NCBI GenBank assembly: GCA_018678395.1
Contig: JAHHMJ010000029.1
Span: 1 to 5,816 of the forward strand
DNA from: Gemmatimonadota bacterium
GTDB lineage: Bacteria > Gemmatimonadota > Gemmatimonadetes > Longimicrobiales > Gaopeijiaceae
Direction of reading: 5' to 3'
Length of the DNA: 5,816 nucleotides
In this document: piece by piece, positions 1-4,073 of the stretch
Layout: each line of letters begins with the position of its first letter
Position numbering within the stretch: the stretch's first letter is position 1
The notes under the pieces: generated by a model
What the model saw: only the letters and a program-made list of their open reading frames with translations
What the model was told of the DNA's origin: nothing
Database searches by the model: none
Made by a program: the position numbers and the translations under genes

Positions 1-12
1 CTGCGACCCACG

Positions 13-46
13 AAAAACGCCCCAGGGCCGCGAAGCCCTGGAGCGT
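13..46 (-). terminator. Intrinsic terminator after tRNA-Lys
   Basis: On the minus strand a 12-bp stem (arms 35-46 and 17-28, complementary throughout with one T-G wobble) closes a 6-nt TTCGCG loop. It runs directly into five T residues (13-17). It begins 6 nt after the tRNA 3' end, so it should terminate the tRNA transcript. The stem is very GC-rich and the T tract is immediately adjacent, which is the classical Rho-independent design. Confidence 0.92.
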
Positions 47-52
47 CTCGAG

Positions 53-125
<73 letters not shown>

Positions 126-151
126 GCTTCGGGGTGGCCCCCGAGCCCTCC

Positions 152-179
152 AATTTACCGAGCGGAGTATCTTCGTCAA
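152..179 (-). promoter_or_regulatory. Sigma70-type promoter of tRNA-Lys
   Basis: On the minus strand a -35 element TTGACG (174-179) is separated by 16 nt from a -10-like TAAATT (152-157, 4 of 6 matches to TATAAT). It lies in the only A/T-richer patch of the intergenic region. Transcription should begin near 144-146, leaving a leader of about 20 nt before the tRNA 5' end at 125. That leader contains a small GC hairpin (CGGGG, GCCA loop, CCCCG) that could affect 5' processing. The call rests on element match, spacing and position, not on transcript data. Confidence 0.68.
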
Positions 180-186
180 CCGTCCA

Positions 187-224
187 CGATCGGGAGCGAT
201 CGGCAGGTCGGAGGTGACCCTGCC
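187..224 (-). other. Two inverted repeats in the 3' end of the cytochrome operon
   Basis: Between the last operon stop (231) and the tRNA promoter there are two adjacent hairpins. The first in transcription order is an 8-bp stem with a one-base bulge (202-209 with 216-224, 6-nt loop). The second is a perfect CGATCG/CGATCG stem (187-192 with 197-202) with a CTCC loop. They share one boundary base, so the two full stems cannot both form at the same time. Neither is followed by a T tract, so they are not canonical intrinsic terminators. They could protect the mRNA 3' end or slow polymerase for Rho-dependent termination. Confidence 0.4.
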
Positions 225-230
225 CTCCCC

Positions 231-719
231 CTAGCCCCCGTCGCCGGCGGGCATGGCGGCCACCTCGGGGCGCAGCACGTCCATCAGGTAGTGCGTGACC
301 GCATCCATCTCCCGAGGCGAGATCCCGGCGACGCCCCACGTCGGCATCCCCTGGACGTGTCCGACGAAGACGCGGTGGAGCACCGAGTCCCGCGCTTCGG
401 CATATTGCCAGGCTGGGGCCACGAGAGACGGGACCTCGAGGCCGCGCCGGGCATCATAGTCGGTTTCTCCGCGGCCCAGCGCACCGTGGCAGTTCCGGCA
501 GTAGGTCGAATACACCACGTTGCCCTCGAGCGCGCGGATCGAATCCGACGGCCAGGCGATGCTGTCGAACAGGGCCATAGAGAAGATCTCGTCGGCCGCT
601 GCGATCCGCGCCGCCCGATCCGGGGGCTCGAACTGCGGCTTCTCGCAGGCGGCCACCGCCACCGTCATCGCGAACGCTACGGCGATCGCAGGCCGGAGGC
701 CCCGGGCTCGCGGGATCAC
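231..719 (-). CDS. Monoheme cytochrome c lipoprotein (class I-like)
   Basis: This 162-residue protein is a small electron carrier, probably anchored to a membrane by lipid on the periplasmic side. The N-terminus has basic residues, a hydrophobic Ala/Val segment and a lipobox VAA-C with the acylated Cys at residue 25. One heme-attachment motif CRNCH lies at residues 74-78. A GMPTWG segment supplies Met125 as the likely second axial ligand, the usual arrangement of His/Met class I cytochromes c, whose potentials are generally higher than those of bis-His hemes. Hydrophobic and aromatic residues after the motif (YLMDVL near the end) fit the C-terminal helix of the fold. The start is GTG, overlapping the preceding stop as GTGA, with GGAGG six bases upstream. 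It ends the operon, so it probably exchanges electrons with the multiheme proteins encoded before it. That partner assignment is inference. Confidence 0.93.
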   Translation of the reverse strand: MIPRARGLRPAIAVAFAMTVAVAACEKPQFEPPDRAARIAAADEIFSMALFDSIAWPSDSIRALEGNVVYSTYCRNCHGALGRGETDYDARRGLEVPSLVAPAWQYAEARDSVLHRVFVGHVQGMPTWGVAGISPREMDAVTHYLMDVLRPEVAAMPAGDGG

Positions 720-1153
720 GGACTTCCTCCACCCGCACTGTCTGGCTGCGAGGCACCCTCACCGCCCCCTTCGCCTTCCGCGGGCATCCGGATGAGCGAG
801 GCTCCCGGGGCGAGCTCGCGTGCGCGGGCGAGCGCGTCGTCCGCCGCCGCCGCATCACCCGTCGCGGTGTGGGCCATGTAGAGGCCGAACCATCCCGTCG
901 GATCATCCGGGGCCGACTGGGTGGCTTCCTGGAAACGCGCGATGGCGGTCTCGAAGTCGTCCCGGCGGAAGGCCGCGTTCCCCGAGTCGATCTGGGCGAG
1001 CGTCTCGGCCGACAATTCGGCGCGACCGGTCACACCGGGTTCGATCGAATCGGTCCGCTGATCGTCGGGCAGACAGGCGGCCGCCGCCATCACGGCCCCG
1101 ATCGCCATCACGGGCAGCACCCGTCGCGTGAATCCCAGCACTCCAAGGCTCAC
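716..1153 (-). CDS. TPR-containing lipoprotein, 145 aa
   Basis: A short exported protein with no enzymatic motif. From the chosen GTG start the N-terminus has two arginines (10-11), a hydrophobic stretch and a run of alanines ending at Cys27 (AAA-C), which fits a permissive lipobox. The mature part has two consecutive TPR-like helix pairs. The first starts near the GNAAFRRDDFETAIARF segment; the second has GLYMAHTATGDAAAADDAL. Both end in the P-containing spacing typical of TPRs. The C-terminal tail is low-complexity Gly/Ser/Glu. Such proteins usually mediate protein-protein contacts, so a role in assembling or docking the cytochromes is plausible but inferred. GTG at 1151-1153 lies 2 nt after the previous stop and 6 nt after a G-run. 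An upstream ATG at 1199-1201 has AGGAG 8 nt before it and would add 16 residues, overlapping the previous gene. I prefer GTG because it gives a normal signal-peptide length. The gene overlaps the next by GTGA. Confidence 0.88.
   Translation of the reverse strand: MSLGVLGFTRRVLPVMAIGAVMAAAACLPDDQRTDSIEPGVTGRAELSAETLAQIDSGNAAFRRDDFETAIARFQEATQSAPDDPTGWFGLYMAHTATGDAAAADDALARARELAPGASLIRMPAEGEGGGEGASQPDSAGGGSP
726..730 (-). promoter_or_regulatory. Strong Shine-Dalgarno site for the monoheme cytochrome
   Basis: GGAGG on the minus strand stands 6 nt before the GTG codon at 717-719, inside the end of the TPR lipoprotein gene. It supports the GTG start, which overlaps the upstream stop codon, over any internal start. 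Confidence 0.8.
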
Positions 1154-1155
1154 GC

Positions 1156-2622
1156 TCAGCCCCCCAGGGGAGGTCGGATGTGGCATGCGAGGCAGATCCA
1201 TGGGTTACGCTCCTGCGCCTGAACGGGGTCGAAATCGGGTCCGTGGGGGCTGACCTTGAAGGCTCCGAGCTGGCTGTGGCACTGAAGGCAGTCCCTCTGG
1301 GTGTGGCACGATGCGCATTGTTCGAGTCCCTGACGGGCTCCCTGCCCGTGGCGGATGAGCCAGAGGGGCTCCGCGTCATGGTAGCCGGGTCCGAGCCGCC
1401 CCGACGAGCCGAAGCCCACCTCGACGTGGCACTGGACGCAAAACGCCGCCGTGTTGTGGCAGGTGCTGCACTCCATCGTCTGGGCGCCGGCGGCGGCCGC
1501 ATGTCGGAGCGCGAACCCTTGCGGATGATACCCGGGGCTTCGCTGCGCGTCGTGGCAGTCGGCACAGTAGGTCTGCGTGTGGCAGGTGCTGCACGCGTCC
1601 GGCGCTGCCGAGGCGAGCACCGTGTGCGCGGTCATGAAGAACGGCGTCTGGTGCGACGTGGGCATCTGCGCCTCGAGTCCGACGCCCGGGGCCCGCACCT
1701 GCGGACGCCGGGGCAACGACTGCGCCGAGGCGGGCAGCGGCGCCACGTGGCACGCCGCGCAATCGTCCTGCGTGTGACACGTCGAGCAATCGGCGGTCGC
1801 CGGGGCCGGACGCCCGTGCGTGACCTCGAAGACGTCGCTGGTGTGCCCCTCCGGAATGGGGTAGCGCGCCTCGGCCTCGAGCGCCTTCCAGCCGGAGGGC
1901 GTGACCGGCAGCGCCTGGATCTCGGCGCGATCTCCACTCACGTGACAGGAGAGGCACCGGTCCTGGGTGTGGCAGGTGGCACAGCGCGCCTCGTCGTTCA
2001 GACCGGTGAACCCGTGGTCGAAGAGGAAGGCGTCTTCGCCCACCGCGTGGTCGTCCGGCGTGGGCAGTGAATCGCGCAGCAGATCGCCGCCGGGGACCTC
2101 GGCGAGCGTGCGGTGGCACGAGGCGCAATCCTGCCCCTCGAAGTGGGCGTCGGGCTCGTCGTCGTGACAGGAGAGGCAGCGTTCGGCCTCCAGCGGCACG
2201 ACCTCCAGTCGCTCCCCCTCTTCGGCGACGTGGCAGGACGCACACGCGGCCTCCTCCTCGCCGGCGGCCGCCACGGTGTCCGCGTGGACCGGATGGCTGA
2301 AGTCCAGCAACCCCACGGCCCGGACCGGCGGAGCCCAGTCGACCCGCTCCTCCTCTTCGCCGTCGTGACAGCCGTCGCAGGAGGCGGGCTCGGGGTAGTA
2401 GGCCGGAACGTCCCCCTCGACGATCCCGGCGTGACAACCGGTGCAGAGCGGGAACAGGCCGTCGTGCGGCAGATGGGGGAAGCTGTCGGCCTCGGCGGCG
2501 GGCGACGCCGCGCCGGGCCAAGCCACCCCGTCGAACGCCGGCGCCGAGGTGCCGGACCCGGACAGCACGATCAGTCCCAGACCGACGAGGGCCATCACGA
2601 GAGGGAGCCGCAGGGTACCCAT
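1156..2622 (-). CDS. Secreted 16-heme c-type cytochrome
   Basis: This 488-residue exported electron-transfer protein has a Sec signal peptide: a hydrophobic core at about residues 5-22, with probable cleavage in the SGTSA/P region. It carries 16 CxxCH motifs, beginning at residues 60, 82, 127, 149, 166, 214, 223, 279, 288, 344, 353, 385, 395, 436, 445 and 477. The first five form an acidic cytochrome c3/c7-like section with an FSHPVH ligand motif. Hemes 6-15 come as five closely spaced pairs, mostly CxxCHTQxxCxxCH, like the doubled-CxxCH domains known in multiheme cytochromes. A last heme closes the protein. There are exactly 16 histidines outside the motifs, enough for bis-His ligation of every heme. 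No substrate-site motif is recognisable, so a conduit or storage role is more likely than catalysis. ATG overlaps the barrel gene's stop as TGATG, with GGAGG 6 nt upstream; longer in-frame starts would overlap the barrel gene heavily and lack a signal peptide. Periplasmic or cell-surface location is undecided. Confidence 0.96.
   Translation of the reverse strand: MGTLRLPLVMALVGLGLIVLSGSGTSAPAFDGVAWPGAASPAAEADSFPHLPHDGLFPLCTGCHAGIVEGDVPAYYPEPASCDGCHDGEEEERVDWAPPVRAVGLLDFSHPVHADTVAAAGEEEAACASCHVAEEGERLEVVPLEAERCLSCHDDEPDAHFEGQDCASCHRTLAEVPGGDLLRDSLPTPDDHAVGEDAFLFDHGFTGLNDEARCATCHTQDRCLSCHVSGDRAEIQALPVTPSGWKALEAEARYPIPEGHTSDVFEVTHGRPAPATADCSTCHTQDDCAACHVAPLPASAQSLPRRPQVRAPGVGLEAQMPTSHQTPFFMTAHTVLASAAPDACSTCHTQTYCADCHDAQRSPGYHPQGFALRHAAAAGAQTMECSTCHNTAAFCVQCHVEVGFGSSGRLGPGYHDAEPLWLIRHGQGARQGLEQCASCHTQRDCLQCHSQLGAFKVSPHGPDFDPVQAQERNPWICLACHIRPPLGG
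1276..2049 (-). repeat. Five-fold diheme module inside the 16-heme cytochrome
   Basis: Residues 192-449 of the 16-heme protein consist of five degenerate copies of one unit: His, 8-11 residues, an aromatic or hydrophobic stretch with a second His, about 10-11 residues, then CxxCH-TQxx-CxxCH. First-Cys positions are 214, 279, 344, 385 and 436. The first three are exactly 65 residues apart; the last two are 41 and 51 residues after their predecessors because the linkers shrink. The paired motifs are 9 residues apart (10 in the fourth copy, where TQ is replaced). This looks like internal duplication of a two-heme building block at protein level; the DNA copies have diverged. Confidence 0.85.
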
Positions 2623-4073
2623 CACCGTCCTCCGCGCCGCAAGGCGGGGTCGTCGCCGAAGGAGTAGCGGAGCCCGAACCACCCCCGCGTCTGGTTCCAG
2701 ACGTCGTCGCTGCCACCCCGCCCCGCATCCTGACGGAGGATCAGGGTGCCGGCATCGACGTGGATTCGGTCCGTGGCTCGTACGTCGAGCGAGGCTCCGC
2801 CCCCGAGAGCCCGGCCATCGCCCAGCCGGAACGCCTCGAACTGCTGGAAGGTGGTGCCCGTGAGTCGCAACCGGACGGCCTCGTGCACCTGGAGCCCGAC
2901 CGCCGCGTCCAGGGAATTCAGGAACGCGGAGTTGCCCCAATCGAGTTGCCACGTCGCCTGAACGTCCACCCGTTCGGCCGGGCGCCAGCGTCCGGTCACC
3001 TCGGCCTGATAGCCGCGATCCTCGAGCGGCTCGAAGACGGTGGACACGGAGGCGTCCCCATACTCCCGGGCGGCCAGGGAGACCTCGATGCCGGCGGTGC
3101 GCGACATGCCGGCTGCGATCTTGAGGCGAGCCTCTCGGTATGAAACCGGGCTGAAGAACCCCCACACCGTGGACAGCTCGAAGTACGGCACATAGCGACG
3201 GGCGGTCACCTCCGCCAGCACACGGCCCTGGAAGAGGGCACGCTGCAGCGAGAGATGCGCCTTGCCGACGCGATCGAACGGAACGTCGTAGTCGGCGGAC
3301 GCCTCGACGCGCAGGGCACCCGGCAGGAAGGTGGACAGGTCGAGCGCTGCCCGTTCGGCCACGAGTCCAGACCGGTCCGCGATGATCTCACGCTGGTAGC
3401 GCAGGCCGACCGCTGTCCGGACGAAACGCGCACCGGCGGCCCCGCCCCACAGGTAGGCCTCCTGGTCGGGCACGAAATCCTCGATGCCGCGCAACGCCTC
3501 GCGGCGGGTCTCGTTGAGCCCGCGGGCGAGTGAACGACCCCCGAACGCTTCGGCCCACCAGCCTCCCCCGTCCCAGCGCACCGCCGCTCCGTCGAAGCCG
3601 GAGAAGCCGAGCCCCGACGGGGTGTCCTGCCGCCCGAGGCGCAGGCGGAACCGGCTGCGCTGCAGCTGGGCGTAGCCGACCAGAACGTCGAACGGATCGT
3701 CGGCGAGCGGCCAGTCCAGGTCCCCGCGCAGGCGGTCGCGCGCTCGCACGAGGCCCGTGAAGCTCAGGCCCGTCATGCCGAGCCCCCAGGCCGTGAAGCC
3801 GACGTCCTGCGATCCGACCACGGCCGTCTCGCTGCCCCCGGGGCGCAGGAAGGTACACGGAACCCCGGGCGTACAGCTGACGGGCAGCCCGTCGACCCGC
3901 GTGCGACCGTCCACGCCGACCTCGATCTGGTCGGAGGCGACCGTGTCGAGTTGAAGGGGGCGCAGCTCGAAGAAGCGAACCGAACTCGAGGCCCAGCCAC
4001 GCATGCCCTGCCCCGCCAGCGACGGCGGCAGGAGTGCGATCAACACGGCGGCGAACACCAGACCTCGAAGCAT
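2622..4073 (-). CDS. Predicted outer-membrane beta-barrel (porin-like) protein
   Basis: A 483-residue exported protein. A clear signal peptide (LRGLVFAAVLIALL core, residues 2-15) ends in a probable SLA/GQG cleavage site near residue 20. The rest has no long hydrophobic helix. Instead it shows many amphipathic stretches of alternating polar and apolar residues rich in Gly, Arg and aromatics, for example FRLRLGRQ at 142-149 and GWFGLRYSFG at 464-473, separated by acidic or Gly-rich turns. This is the pattern of an outer-membrane barrel, and the length would suit roughly 16-22 strands. C67 and C73 (CTPGVPC) could form a disulfide in an early loop. The protein does not end in the usual aromatic residue but runs on about 10 residues past the likely last strand. 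No heme motif is present. Lying between two large multiheme cytochromes, it is a candidate sheath for a porin-cytochrome conduit, analogous to MtrB or OmbB, though I see no clear MtrB signature (inference). ATG overlaps the previous stop as TGATG and has no good Shine-Dalgarno, so translation probably depends on coupling. Confidence 0.88.
   Translation of the reverse strand: MLRGLVFAAVLIALLPPSLAGQGMRGWASSSVRFFELRPLQLDTVASDQIEVGVDGRTRVDGLPVSCTPGVPCTFLRPGGSETAVVGSQDVGFTAWGLGMTGLSFTGLVRARDRLRGDLDWPLADDPFDVLVGYAQLQRSRFRLRLGRQDTPSGLGFSGFDGAAVRWDGGGWWAEAFGGRSLARGLNETRREALRGIEDFVPDQEAYLWGGAAGARFVRTAVGLRYQREIIADRSGLVAERAALDLSTFLPGALRVEASADYDVPFDRVGKAHLSLQRALFQGRVLAEVTARRYVPYFELSTVWGFFSPVSYREARLKIAAGMSRTAGIEVSLAAREYGDASVSTVFEPLEDRGYQAEVTGRWRPAERVDVQATWQLDWGNSAFLNSLDAAVGLQVHEAVRLRLTGTTFQQFEAFRLGDGRALGGGASLDVRATDRIHVDAGTLILRQDAGRGGSDDVWNQTRGWFGLRYSFGDDPALRRGGR
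2629..2633 (-). promoter_or_regulatory. Shine-Dalgarno site for the 16-heme cytochrome
   Basis: GGAGG on the minus strand lies 6 nt before the ATG at 2620-2622, within the last codons of the barrel gene. It fixes the start at the TGATG junction and suggests that this cytochrome is translated efficiently in its own right as well as by coupling. Confidence 0.85.

Noticed and set aside
291..881. Plus-strand open frame of 196 codons opposite the monoheme and TPR lipoprotein genes
   Set aside because: It runs antisense to two well-supported genes and has an Arg/Pro/Ala-rich, domain-free translation.
1180..2070. Long plus-strand open frame of 296 codons opposite the 16-heme cytochrome
   Set aside because: It is antisense to a gene with 16 perfectly placed heme motifs. 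Its translation is low-complexity Arg/Gly/Val with no domain, and such frames are expected in GC-rich DNA opposite real genes.
1156..3165. Upstream start at 3165 that would give a 669-residue 16-heme cytochrome
   Set aside because: The extension lies inside the barrel gene in another frame and would bury the signal peptide; the ATG at 2622 has GGAGG at ideal spacing.
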